Origin: Bacteroidota bacterium
GTDB taxonomy: Bacteria; Bacteroidota; Ignavibacteria; Ignavibacteriales; Melioribacteraceae
Direction of reading: 5' to 3'
Assembly: GCA_023397505.1 (NCBI GenBank)
Contig: JAEWUC010000005.1
Location: forward strand, 682,001 to 746,000
DNA length: 64,000 nt
Below are positions 26,012-34,157 of this stretch, piece by piece. The translations under genes and the position numbers were made by a program. Below the pieces are notes generated by a model that saw only the letters and a list, made by a program, of their open reading frames with translations, did not search any database and had not been told where the DNA came from. How positions within the stretch are numbered: position 1 is the stretch's first letter; every line of letters begins with the position of its first letter.

Positions 26012-27186
26012 TTTTCCCCCGTTGAGTAATAACCTTTGTTAATATTTATATTTCCGTTTGTAGTTGTAATTTTAATTTTTGCGCCGCCGCCGTTCACTGA
26101 ATAAAATTTTTCTATTCCCTTTTCTCTTTTTGAAGAAGACTCCTTTGCCGGGAAATCCGATTCAATACTGTAAGTATCTTTCATGTATTTCCAGTTTCCC
26201 CAAGTTTTGATCTCGGCTTCAATGTCAGCTTTGGCGCCGGATGGAAGATACAAATCAACTTCCCCGTTTTGCGAGAACAATTTACTTGATGAACCGCTTG
26301 ACGGATTAACCTCGGCGGTAATATTTCCGCTCATAGTTCTCGCATCTATACTCCCGGTAATTCCGAACAACTCAATTTCGCCTGCGTATGTTGTTGCTTT
26401 AATAGAACCGGAAGCATTTTTAACGCTAAGGTTGCCGCCCTTTGTCTCTAATTTAACGTTACCTTTAATATCTTTTAAATCTATGTTGCCGCCCATGGTT
26501 TCGATATCGGCATTCCCCCCAATGCCGATAATTGTAATATCGCCGCCGTAAGTTGTGGCCCCTATGCCTGAAGACACCTTTCCAATATTAATATCGCCGC
26601 CCATCGTACTAACTTTTGCATAATCACCTTTAATATCGCCAACGCGAATATCACCGCCCATTGTATTCAAGTTTAAGCTGCCGAAAATATTACCGACTTT
26701 AACATCGCCGCCTTGCGTTGATAAACGCGCCTGACCCTTAATATCACTAGCCGAAACATCGCCGCCCATCGAACTGATTTCCACATCGCCAGTAATGTTT
26801 GAATTTAATTTTACATCGCCGCCGGATGTTTTTGCCTCAACATTAAATTGCAATGGAACTGTGATCATAAATTCGGCATCGTCGCCCCATCCCCATTCGG
26901 GACTGTATTTTACATAAACAGTATTTCCTTTTAATTCCATTTCCACATTATCAATTTCGTCATCTTCCAATCCGCGTACTTTAACAACAACCTCATTTTT
27001 TTCCCAGGTTGTTATTTTAATTTCACCCGGATTAACATTTATATAAAGTTTTCCGCCTTTATTAACATTGAAGGATTTTGTTCTTTCTTGTTGGTAATCA
27101 TTTATTTTTTCGGCTGCATTTGTGAATGTAAACAATGCGCATGCTGCCAGTAAAATTCCAACTGATTTTATTTTTGATGTTCTCAT
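26008..27186 (-). CDS. DUF4097 beta-helix repeat protein (first copy)
   Basis: 392 residues with a signal peptide (SVGILLAACALFTFTNAAE). It has the same layout as the following gene: a beta-rich lead (GGKLYINVNPGEIKITTWEKN), then repeats with GG turns (SSMGGDVSASDIKG, STQGGDVKVGNIFG, NTMGGDIRVGDIKG). The two proteins share about the same length and repeat register, so they arose by tandem duplication. AGGAGG precedes the ATG. It follows the HEAT-repeat anti-sigma gene with a 1-bp gap, implying co-expression under the ECF sigma. DUF4097 proteins next to sigma/anti-sigma genes are known in several phyla but uncharacterised. Confidence 0.8.
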   Translation of the reverse strand: MRTSKIKSVGILLAACALFTFTNAAEKINDYQQERTKSFNVNKGGKLYINVNPGEIKITTWEKNEVVVKVRGLEDDEIDNVEMELKGNTVYVKYSPEWGWGDDAEFMITVPLQFNVEAKTSGGDVKLNSNITGDVEISSMGGDVSASDIKGQARLSTQGGDVKVGNIFGSLNLNTMGGDIRVGDIKGDYAKVSTMGGDINIGKVSSGIGATTYGGDITIIGIGGNADIETMGGNIDLKDIKGNVKLETKGGNLSVKNASGSIKATTYAGEIELFGITGSIDARTMSGNITAEVNPSSGSSSKLFSQNGEVDLYLPSGAKADIEAEIKTWGNWKYMKDTYSIESDFPAKESSSKREKGIEKFYSVNGGGAKIKITTTNGNININKGYYSTGEK

Positions 27187-27187
27187 A

Positions 27188-28168
27188 TTATTTAACCTCC
27201 TGAACTAAAGATGCGGCTCTTAACCTGATAAAATCGCTTTCATCGTTCTCCGCTTTTCTATTAAGTACATTTATAATTTTTTCGTCCAAAGAATTTCCGT
27301 CGACCTTTAATTGTGCAAGCGCGTTTATCGCCGACACACGCATTCCCGAATTACGGTCGTTTGAAAGAACAAATAAGTATGCATCGCGTATTTCGCCGTC
27401 GAATGGAAATTTCACTAGCGCATTTAACGCTTCCTTTCTAACAGCAGGATTGCTGTCAACTTTTAGAGCTGTTATCAGCGCACTTTTAACTTTCGGATCA
27501 ATATTTGTTTTTTCATTTTCCAATTGCAAAGCGATTGTGTTAACCGTGCGCAATCTTAAACCCGGATTTTTTTCCGTCATCAAAGCGGAAGCGAGCAATC
27601 TTTGAATAAAAGGATCGTCCGCATTTCCTTTATAACTTATCGGTTTAACCGCATCAAAAGAAACTTCAATTTCAGCGCCGCCGGTAATGTTTGTGGGAAT
27701 GCGGATGTTTGAAATCTTTACATCGCCGGATTCAACTCCGCTTTGCATTTTATCAATATCAACGGGTTGAGATGTTGTTATCATAGGTCTCTCAACCGAG
27801 CTTGATACAAAAAATATATATCCAACAAATAAACCGATTAAGAATATTCCCGCACCGCCAAATGTTAATTTGTAATTACCAATGAAAATATTTTTTAACA
27901 ATTGAATAACTTTATATTTAAAAATAGGTTCGACCGATTCGCTGCGGACCGCTCGCATCAATGAATAACGCGCTGAAGTTAGAAGTTTTTCATCAACTTC
28001 TCCGGGACGATTTTCTTCAATCATTTCGTAAAGAGTTTTTATTGAATCATACTCTGCGCGGAGTTCATCGTTTTCAAGCATTAAATTTTCGAGTACCGTC
28101 TTTTCATTCGCATCGAGTTCGTTCAGCAAATATAAATGTGCTTGTTCTATAAATTTTTCTTTATTCAT
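27188..28168 (-). CDS. Membrane anti-sigma factor with C-terminal HEAT repeats
   Basis: 326 residues from the ATG at 28168; AAGGAGATATA just upstream decides this start over an in-frame ATG at 28204. Residues 1 to about 60 (LYLLNELDANEKTVLENLML) resemble the helical anti-sigma N-terminus but lack the zinc-binding His/Cys set. One membrane helix (about 103-123, FLIGLFVGYIFFV) follows. The extracytoplasmic half (about 195-325) carries HEAT-like repeats (NPAVRKEALNALVKF, NSGMRVSAINALAQL, DFIRLRAASLVQEV). It should hold the adjacent ECF sigma at the membrane, with the HEAT part as the sensor. Signal and release mechanism are unknown. Confidence 0.75.
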   Translation of the reverse strand: MNKEKFIEQAHLYLLNELDANEKTVLENLMLENDELRAEYDSIKTLYEMIEENRPGEVDEKLLTSARYSLMRAVRSESVEPIFKYKVIQLLKNIFIGNYKLTFGGAGIFLIGLFVGYIFFVSSSVERPMITTSQPVDIDKMQSGVESGDVKISNIRIPTNITGGAEIEVSFDAVKPISYKGNADDPFIQRLLASALMTEKNPGLRLRTVNTIALQLENEKTNIDPKVKSALITALKVDSNPAVRKEALNALVKFPFDGEIRDAYLFVLSNDRNSGMRVSAINALAQLKVDGNSLDEKIINVLNRKAENDESDFIRLRAASLVQEVK

Positions 28169-28211
28169 TTTATATCTCCTTAAATACTGAGCGTAATGTT
28201 TCATTCAGCAT

Positions 28212-28781
28212 TTAATACAATCCTTTCAATTGCAATCTCATTTTATTTGTCGCTGTGAAAAGGTAACGTTTAACCGTTCCTTCAGTGCACTGCATTATTT
28301 CCGCTATTTCTTTGATTTTATATTCCTGGTAAAATTTCAATGTGAATGCCATTTTCTGCTGAGGCGGCAAAGTATCGAGCGCTTTATTAATATAATTCGA
28401 TAAATTTGAACCGACCACGCGGTTATCTGTTTTATCACCTGATGGAATTAGATCAGCGATTGTAGTTGTATCGTCCTCGCTGTGCCCGATTTCCCGGTCG
28501 ATCGATTCATGTGTTTTCTTTCTCGATTGCATTGTAATACACACGTTTGTTGTAATTCTATAAAGCCATGTTGAAAATTCGCTTTTGAATTGAAAATTTT
28601 TCAATCCTCGAAACACTCTCAAAAAAACTTCCTGGTAAATATCCTTGGCATCGTCATCGTTGTTTCTGAACGATTTAGCGATGTTCAGCACATGCCTATC
28701 ATAGCGGTAAACAAGCTCTTCAAAAGCAGCCATATCCCCCTTCTGTGCGTTTATGATTAATTGATTGTCGCTCAATGCCAT
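28212..28781 (-). CDS. ECF-type RNA polymerase sigma factor
   Basis: 189 residues of the RpoE-like group. Region 2 spans about 10-85 (YDRHVLNIAKSFRNNDDDAKDIYQEVFLRVFRGLK) and region 4 about 130-185 (LPPQQKMAFTLKFYQEYKIKEIAEIMQCTEGTVKRYL). It precedes the HEAT-repeat anti-sigma gene by 43 bp and both DUF4097 genes. A possible self-regulated promoter, AACCTTTT (28821-28828 region) and GTCTAA (28802-28807) on the minus strand, lies in the leader and fits the autoregulation usual for ECF genes. Confidence 0.93.
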   Translation of the reverse strand: MALSDNQLIINAQKGDMAAFEELVYRYDRHVLNIAKSFRNNDDDAKDIYQEVFLRVFRGLKNFQFKSEFSTWLYRITTNVCITMQSRKKTHESIDREIGHSEDDTTTIADLIPSGDKTDNRVVGSNLSNYINKALDTLPPQQKMAFTLKFYQEYKIKEIAEIMQCTEGTVKRYLFTATNKMRLQLKGLY

Positions 28782-28801
28782 TTTTTATCTGTTCTGTTTG
28801 T

Positions 28802-28830
28802 TTAGACTTTGTGCCCGGTAAAAAGGTTGT
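28802..28830 (-). promoter_or_regulatory. Possible ECF-type promoter
   Basis: On the minus strand ACAACCTTTT (28821-28830) is followed by GTCTAA (28802-28807). The AAC and GTC cores lie 18 nt apart, a spacing slightly longer than most ECF promoters. It sits in the short leader of the ECF sigma gene, which suggests autoregulation. This is weak, single-site evidence. Confidence 0.25.
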
Positions 28831-28890
28831 GGTTAATTTGCGGAAAAAAGTGATAATAGTGAAGAGTCATGAGTTGAGAATGAAGAGTTT

Positions 28891-28924
28891 AGAGTGCAGA
28901 ATTTGACTCGCAAACCTGCACTCT
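28891..28924 (-). terminator. Hairpin downstream of metB
   Basis: AGAGTGCAG (28891-28899) pairs with CTGCACTCT (28916-28924) around 16 nt, immediately after the metB stop. The AGAGTGCAGAAT unit appears twice here in opposite orientation and once in variant form near 5613, so this may be a copy of a dispersed intergenic repeat that also acts as a terminator. Confidence 0.4.
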
Positions 28925-28937
28925 GCATTCTGCCATC

Positions 28938-30074
28938 TTAGTTCAATGATCTTTCAAGGTCTTCTTTTAAATCATTAATATCTTCAATGCCTACGGAAAT
29001 ACGAATAACGCGTTCGTTAATCCCTACTTTTTCACGGTGGACGGGGTCCATAGATGCATGCGTCATTGTGGCGGGATGACAAATTAAAGATTCAATTCCG
29101 CCGAGAGATTCTGCCACGGAAAATATTTTTACGGAACGTAGTATTTTATTTACTTCATTAATACCGCCTTTAACTTCAAATGAAAGCATTCCGCCGAAAC
29201 CGTATTGCTGTTTTTTAGCAAGCTCATGCTGCGGATGACTTTCGAGTCCGGGGTAATTTACTTTCAAAACATTTTTGTTTGATTCCAAAAAATTCGCGAC
29301 GGCAATTGTATTTTCTTCGTGAGCTTTCATCCTCGGTACAAGAGTTTTTATTCCGCGCAAAACAAGCCACGAATCAAACGGCGCTTCACCTTGTCCTAAA
29401 GCGTTTACAAGCATGTGAAGTTTTTCCGCTAATGATTTTTCATTAACCACAATAGCTCCGCCTACAACATCGCTGTGGCCGTTTAAATACTTTGTGGTCG
29501 AGTGAACAATAATATCCGCACCTAGTTCGAATGGTCTTTGATTAACCGGTGAAAGAAAAGTATTGTCAACAATTGCGAGCGCATTATTATCGTGTGCAAT
29601 TTCGCTGATTGATTTTATATCATAAATATTCAGCAACGGGTTGCTCGGCGTTTCAATCCAAATAGCTTTTGTGTTTGGTTTGATTGCGTTCTTTACTTCT
29701 TCGATATTATTCATTTTAACGTATGTAATTTGCAGTCCAAACGTTTCCGAGTAAATTCTGAACAACCTTTCTGTTCCGCCGTAGCAATCGCCTGTACTTA
29801 TAATATGATCGCCCGATTTGAAAAAATGCATAATTACGGAAATTGCAGCCATGCCGGATGCAATAGCGCGCGCGCAAATTCCGCCTTCTAGGGCCGCAAT
29901 ATTTTCTTCAAGAGCCGTGCGAGTTGGATTTGCAGTTCTTGTATAATCATATCCTTTTGTAATTCCTATATTCTCGAAGCGGAAAGTTGATGTTTGATAG
30001 ATAGGTGTGATAACACTGTTGTAGGCGGAGTCTTTATCAACTCCAATGTGAATTGCTTTTGTTTGAAGACGCAT
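28938..30074 (-). CDS. metB: Cystathionine gamma-synthase-type PLP enzyme
   Basis: 378 residues from the ATG at 30074; AAAGGAA is well spaced for this codon but abuts the upstream ATG at 30080. The Cys/Met-metabolism PLP fold is clear: YDYTRTANPTRTALE, EGGICARAIASGMAAIS, IVDNTFLSP and HSTTKYLNGHSDVVGG with the PLP lysine. Gamma-synthases join an activated homoserine ester to cysteine, giving cystathionine for methionine. A gamma-lyase of the same fold is possible. The SAM-I riboswitch and terminator in its leader make the biosynthetic role much more likely. No other methionine gene is adjacent. Confidence 0.87.
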   Translation of the reverse strand: MRLQTKAIHIGVDKDSAYNSVITPIYQTSTFRFENIGITKGYDYTRTANPTRTALEENIAALEGGICARAIASGMAAISVIMHFFKSGDHIISTGDCYGGTERLFRIYSETFGLQITYVKMNNIEEVKNAIKPNTKAIWIETPSNPLLNIYDIKSISEIAHDNNALAIVDNTFLSPVNQRPFELGADIIVHSTTKYLNGHSDVVGGAIVVNEKSLAEKLHMLVNALGQGEAPFDSWLVLRGIKTLVPRMKAHEENTIAVANFLESNKNVLKVNYPGLESHPQHELAKKQQYGFGGMLSFEVKGGINEVNKILRSVKIFSVAESLGGIESLICHPATMTHASMDPVHREKVGINERVIRISVGIEDINDLKEDLERSLN

Positions 30075-30100
30075 AAACATTTCCTTTAATAATTTTTAAA

Positions 30101-30137
30101 ATGAAAAAACCTCTTTGTTATGAGCAGAAGAGGTTTC
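30101..30137 (-). terminator. SAM-riboswitch expression-platform terminator
   Basis: On the minus strand AAACCTCTT pairs with AAGAGGTTT (arms 30128-30136 and 30107-30115) and is followed by a run of T. It lies between the aptamer and metB, as expected for transcription attenuation when SAM is bound. Confidence 0.85.
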
Positions 30138-30154
30138 GTGTTTATACGTTTTCT

Positions 30155-30273
30155 TCTCCTCATCTTTCCCGACATAATCTCGCCGGGCAGGAATTAGCAC
30201 CTGCCGTTCCGCCTAAACGGAACCGGTTGCTACGGTTTCATCGGGCCTGTTCCCTCAACCGTTCTTGATAAGC
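30155..30273 (-). ncRNA. SAM-I (S-box) riboswitch aptamer
   Basis: On the minus strand the element begins CTTATCAAGAACGGTTGAGG, continues with GGCCCGATGAAACC and GCAACCGG, then AGGTGCTAATTCCTGC, and closes with GATGAG, which pairs with CTTATC (P1). These are the core SAM-I motifs, including the kink-turn and the pseudoknot region. It senses S-adenosylmethionine and controls metB through the terminator just downstream. Boundaries are set by P1 and are good to a few bases. Confidence 0.95.
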
Positions 30274-30383
30274 TTGATTTATATATCTTTATAAATCTTG
30301 TCTCAATAATAAGACATTATAGCCAAGAATCAAAAGCCTTTCAGATAATGGGCAATATTTTTTACACAGATAAAATTTGTTTC

Positions 30384-30399
30384 TACGAAGACTTTCGTA
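30384..30399. promoter_or_regulatory. Palindromic operator 1 upstream of blaI-like gene
   Basis: TACGAAGACTTTCGTA has TACGAA and TTCGTA arms around a 4-nt centre, a near-perfect dyad. A second copy follows 25 bp downstream. BlaI/MecI/CopY repressors bind paired dyads of this kind in their own promoter. Confidence 0.7.
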
Positions 30400-30408
30400 T
30401 AGTTTTGT

Positions 30409-30424
30409 TACGAAACTTTTCGTA
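30409..30424. promoter_or_regulatory. Palindromic operator 2 upstream of blaI-like gene
   Basis: TACGAAACTTTTCGTA matches operator 1 in both arms; with flanks TT/AA the dyad extends to 18 bp (30408-30425). It lies 40 bp before the start codon of the repressor gene, in a position to block initiation. Confidence 0.7.
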
Positions 30425-30464
30425 AATGATTACGTCTCAACACTCAAAGATAGCGGAGAAATAA

Positions 30465-30851
30465 ATGGCAAAGAAACTAATACCAAAACCAACTGATTCC
30501 GAACTTGAGATTTTACAAGTGCTTTGGCAAAACGGCGCATCGACAGTTAAAGCCGTTAACGACAAGATGAATGAAAAAAGAGAAATCGGTTATACAACAA
30601 CATTAAAACTGCTTCAAATTATGTATGAGAAAGGATTGGTTGTGCGCAACGAAACAGAGCGAAGCCATATTTATTCTTCGGCAATAGAACAAAATGATAT
30701 TCAAAAAGTGCTGCTTGATAAACTTTTGGAAACTGCATTCAGCGGCTCGGCGGCCAATCTTGTTATGCAGGCTTTGGGAAATTCAAAGACATCGAAAGAA
30801 GAATTGCTGAAAATACGGGAGTATTTAAATCAAATTGAAAGAGGTGAATAA
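30465..30851 (+). CDS. BlaI/MecI/CopY-family repressor
   Basis: 128 residues. A winged helix (about 1-75) with PTDSELEILQVLWQNGASTVKAV and EIGYTTTLKLLQIMYEKGLV is followed by a C-terminal dimerisation helix, as in BlaI. It probably represses its own operon from the two TACGAA dyads upstream. The stop overlaps the ATG of the M56 peptidase gene by one base (TAATG), and that partner is expected to inactivate it by proteolysis. No beta-lactamase gene is beside it, so the regulated process is unlikely to be classical beta-lactam resistance. Confidence 0.92.
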   Translation: MAKKLIPKPTDSELEILQVLWQNGASTVKAVNDKMNEKREIGYTTTLKLLQIMYEKGLVVRNETERSHIYSSAIEQNDIQKVLLDKLLETAFSGSAANLVMQALGNSKTSKEELLKIREYLNQIERGE

Positions 30852-32938
30852 TGGATTTCATCCTAAAAATAATTCCGGAAAATATTATAGATGCAATCGG
30901 GTGGACAATCTTTCATTCTGTTTGGCAAGGAATTTTCATCTCCATAATTCTAGGTATTTCAATACTTCTTGTTAATAATAGGAATTCAAGATTCCGGTAC
31001 GCGATTGGCGTTACTTCTTTATTTCTGATGCTCGTATCATCGGCGGTTACTTTTTCAAATGTTTACAAGCCGCCCGTTGAACCCGCGCAAGCAGAAGCAA
31101 ATAATCTCTTGTTTAATGAACAAACGATGACATTATTTTCAAATCCCATTTCCATCCAATCAACTACGATTTCTCTTAATTCTGTGTTAAGTGATGTACA
31201 AGGATATTTTTCGAATCACATTTCCTTAATCGTGGTTCTCTGGTTTGCCGGCTTGATGATTTTATCATTAAGATTTTTCGGCGGGATAATTTACATTCAA
31301 CGTTTGAGAAATCGCGGAATCATTTCAGTCAATGAACAATTATTGAACACCGTAAAATTTCTTTCGAATAAAATGAATCTTTCCCGCGGTATTGAAATAT
31401 TTTATTCTACACTTGTTAAAATACCAACAGCAATTGGTTATTTGAAACCGGTAATTTTATTGCCTTTAAGTTTTGCAAGCGGGTTAACACAAAATCAGAT
31501 CGAAGCGGTTCTAGCTCATGAAATCGCTCATATTAAAAGAAATGATTTTGTAATTAACATAATTCAAACTGCTGCCGAAATAATATTTTTCTATCATCCC
31601 GCTGTGTGGTGGATTTCATCTTTTATAAGAAAGGAAAGGGAAAATTGCTGTGATGATTATGCTGTAGAAATTTGCGGCAATCCCGTTGAATATTCAAAAG
31701 CGTTAATAGCAATACAGCAAACTGACGAACATGCAGCTTCATTTGCGCTTGCCGCTGTCGGAAACGAAAACAATTTATTAAGGAGGATAAAAAGAATGAA
31801 CGAAAAAAGAAAAGAACAAACTGCATATGGAATCAAGTTCGCGGCTTTTGCAATTCTCGCAGTGTTTGTAGGAGTTGTATCGCTATACTCCGAGAATTCA
31901 AGCGCTTCCAATTCAGGAAAAGTTTCCGAAGCTTCTTTTGTAAATCCGCTTTCATTAATACAAAACTCGATAAACAATGTTGAAAACGATCGAATTGGTG
32001 CGGTTCAAGATTCCATTAAAAATCTCCGTAAAGGGAAACACACTTTTAAATTTTATGATAATGAGAGCGGGGAAAGAAAAAAAGTTAAGGCAAAATTGAA
32101 TGACGGCAAACTTGAAGATTTATACATCGACGGTGAGCAAATTCCTAAAAACGAACTCGGCGGTTATCAAAACAAGATTGATCAAAAAATAAGTGATTAC
32201 GAATCTGTTATGGTTGAGTTTAGAAAACACCGTGATGAGTATAAAAAGATGAATAAAGAATATGCACGGAAGCTGAAAGATTATAGAGAGAAACTTAAAG
32301 ATTACCGAAATCATAATAATGAATGGAAATTAAGAGAAGAATTTTCTTCGCAGGAATTATCTGAATTACAAGAAGCCATGCATGAATTACAGTTTGAGCT
32401 GACTGAAAATTTTGTTAACAATTCTTTCGTGATGCCTCCAATTCCGCCCATCCCGCCAATCGATATTCCTGAAATAAGCATTCCGGAGATTGATATTCCC
32501 GAGATCAATATACCACCAATTAGCATTCCCCCTATTCACATTGACTCTGATAATTTTAGCAGTTGGGATTCCGAGGAATGGAACAGTGACTTTAAAGAAA
32601 AAATGAAAGAATTCCGGGAGCAGATGAAAGCTCACAAATGGGAAATGGATTCGTTTAAGGACAGCATGAAAACATTCAGCGAGAAAATGAAAATATTCGG
32701 CGTCGAAATGAAAAAGTTCGGCAAATTTATTAAAGCCGCTAAGAATGAAATGATTGATGACGGGATAATTGAATCCGGCGATGATTTGGATACTTTCTAT
32801 CTTTCCGAAAACAAAATGAAAGTAAACGAAATTAGTGTTTCACCGGAGTTATTGAAAAAATACCTTGCTTTATATGAAGAATACACGGGTAAAAAAATGG
32901 CCGGTGATAATGTAATTAATATTGATAATTGGCATTAA
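30851..32938 (+). CDS. BlaR1-like M56 metallopeptidase with coiled and IP-rich tail
   Basis: 695 residues. The N-terminal half has membrane helices (for example GIFISIILGISILLVN and SLIVVLWFAGLMILSL) and the zinc site HEIAH at residues 223-227, with ERENCCDDYAVE about 35 residues later supplying the third ligand. After a helix near residue 325 the C-terminal part is soluble and has no penicillin-binding domain. It consists of a Lys/Glu-rich coiled segment (about 440-520), an Ile-Pro repeat tract (about 525-560) and another charged helix. BlaR1-type action on the repressor is likely, but the signal must differ. It is coupled to the repressor gene. Confidence 0.88.
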   Translation: MDFILKIIPENIIDAIGWTIFHSVWQGIFISIILGISILLVNNRNSRFRYAIGVTSLFLMLVSSAVTFSNVYKPPVEPAQAEANNLLFNEQTMTLFSNPISIQSTTISLNSVLSDVQGYFSNHISLIVVLWFAGLMILSLRFFGGIIYIQRLRNRGIISVNEQLLNTVKFLSNKMNLSRGIEIFYSTLVKIPTAIGYLKPVILLPLSFASGLTQNQIEAVLAHEIAHIKRNDFVINIIQTAAEIIFFYHPAVWWISSFIRKERENCCDDYAVEICGNPVEYSKALIAIQQTDEHAASFALAAVGNENNLLRRIKRMNEKRKEQTAYGIKFAAFAILAVFVGVVSLYSENSSASNSGKVSEASFVNPLSLIQNSINNVENDRIGAVQDSIKNLRKGKHTFKFYDNESGERKKVKAKLNDGKLEDLYIDGEQIPKNELGGYQNKIDQKISDYESVMVEFRKHRDEYKKMNKEYARKLKDYREKLKDYRNHNNEWKLREEFSSQELSELQEAMHELQFELTENFVNNSFVMPPIPPIPPIDIPEISIPEIDIPEINIPPISIPPIHIDSDNFSSWDSEEWNSDFKEKMKEFREQMKAHKWEMDSFKDSMKTFSEKMKIFGVEMKKFGKFIKAAKNEMIDDGIIESGDDLDTFYLSENKMKVNEISVSPELLKKYLALYEEYTGKKMAGDNVINIDNWH

Positions 32939-32949
32939 AAAGTAGTTAA

Positions 32950-32975
32950 GCTGCGGTAATTAATTTTGCCGCAGT
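32950..32975. terminator. Bidirectional terminator hairpin
   Basis: CTGCGG (32951-32956) pairs with CCGCAG (32969-32974), with an AT-rich loop and T-rich flank. It lies between the convergent M56 peptidase and ruvA genes and can serve both. Confidence 0.65.
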
Positions 32976-33563
32976 TTATTTATTAATAGCAGTAAGCGCT
33001 TCTTTAATCAAATCCTCAATCGAAATATTCGGCGTTAAATCAGTAATTGCGCGCACTATTCTATCTGCAACTTTTTGGTTATAACCAAGATTTATAAGCG
33101 CAGTAATCGCATCCCCACGTATTGTTTGTGACCCGCCGGAAAATCCTTCGATGTTTTCGCCGAGCGATTCAACTTTATCGCGGAGTTCGATCATCATTCT
33201 TTCGGCTGTTTTTCTTCCGATACCCGGTACTGAAATTATACGTGCGATGTTGCCTGTTTTTAGCGCTTCTTTTAAGTCGGTTATTTGAATTCCCGATAAA
33301 ATACTCTGTGCTGTTTTAAAGCCGATGCCGTTTACGCTTATCAGCATTTCAAACATTTCTTTTTCAGCCATAGTGTAAAATCCGTAAAGATCGAGCGCAT
33401 CTTCTTTAACAGCCAAATATGTATAAAGAGATACCTCTTCTTTATCCGCAATTTTCTCAAATGTGCTGATTGAAATATTTACAAGATAACCGACACCGTT
33501 AACGTCAATTATAACACGCGTCGGTTTCTTTAAAATTATTTTTCCGCTTAAATACCCGATCAT
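32976..33563 (-). CDS. ruvA: Holliday junction helicase subunit RuvA
   Basis: 195 residues, the usual length. RuvA tetramers bind Holliday junctions and load the RuvB motor. The N-terminal OB fold starts MIGYLSGKI and includes VIIDVNGVGYLVNIS. Two helix-hairpin-helix motifs follow (LISVNGIGFKTAQSIL, IISVPGIGRKTAERMM) and domain III ends with ITALINLGYNQKVADRIV. The gene follows ruvC with a 43-bp gap; ruvB is not in this window. Confidence 0.96.
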   Translation of the reverse strand: MIGYLSGKIILKKPTRVIIDVNGVGYLVNISISTFEKIADKEEVSLYTYLAVKEDALDLYGFYTMAEKEMFEMLISVNGIGFKTAQSILSGIQITDLKEALKTGNIARIISVPGIGRKTAERMMIELRDKVESLGENIEGFSGGSQTIRGDAITALINLGYNQKVADRIVRAITDLTPNISIEDLIKEALTAINK

Positions 33564-33606
33564 TTTAATTCTCTATTTATTACAAGACTATAATTTTTCT
33601 TTACAT

Positions 33607-34149
33607 TCATAGAATTATTCTATCCGGATTAGTTTCAATAAATTCTTTCCAGTTCTTACTTTTTTTTGAACTCGAAAATGATGTTATTCTAAACGCATGG
33701 CATACCGCAACGGCAAGCGCATCGCTTTCATCGAATTTCATCTTACGTTTTTTAAGCGAGAGCAGTCCGTTAATCATATATTGAACTTGTTCTTTAGAAG
33801 AAGAGCCTTTGCCCACAACTGCTTTCTTAATTTCTCTCGGTGAATATTCCTTTATAAATAATTCATGGTGCATTGCCGCAAGCAAAGAAACCCCGCGCGC
33901 GTAACCGATCTTTAATGCGCTTTGCACATTCTTTCCGTAAAAAGCCGTTTCGAGTGAAAATTCTTCCGGTTTGTATTTTTTTATAACAACGCAAAGTTCG
34001 TCATAAATTTTTTGAAGGCGGGGTCCAAATTCTTTTGTGGCGGGAATGTTTATTGTGCCCGATGCAATATATCTTAATTCGTTATTCTGAAATTCTATTA
34101 TCCCGTACCCGGTTGTAATTGTACCGGGATCTACACCGAGAATTCTCAT
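33607..34149 (-). CDS. ruvC: Holliday junction resolvase RuvC
   Basis: 180 residues. RuvC cleaves Holliday junctions as a dimer. MRILGVDPGTITTGYGII carries the first catalytic Asp, FSLETAFYGKNVQSAL the second acid, and KFDESDALAVAVCHAF the two C-terminal acids. The set of four acids is complete. AGGAAATAAA precedes the ATG. It lies between yebC (8 bp upstream) and ruvA, an arrangement seen in many bacteria. Confidence 0.96.
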   Translation of the reverse strand: MRILGVDPGTITTGYGIIEFQNNELRYIASGTINIPATKEFGPRLQKIYDELCVVIKKYKPEEFSLETAFYGKNVQSALKIGYARGVSLLAAMHHELFIKEYSPREIKKAVVGKGSSSKEQVQYMINGLLSLKKRKMKFDESDALAVAVCHAFRITSFSSSKKSKNWKEFIETNPDRIIL

Positions 34150-34157
34150 TTTATTTC

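Noticed and set aside
25080..26800. Possible CRISPR or tandem-repeat array (regular GCCGCCCAT words)
   Set aside because: The periodicity is the codon pattern of MGG repeats in two intact DUF4097 genes.
30465..32938. Beta-lactam resistance operon
   Set aside because: BlaI and M56 domains are present, but no beta-lactamase gene and no penicillin-binding sensor domain were found.
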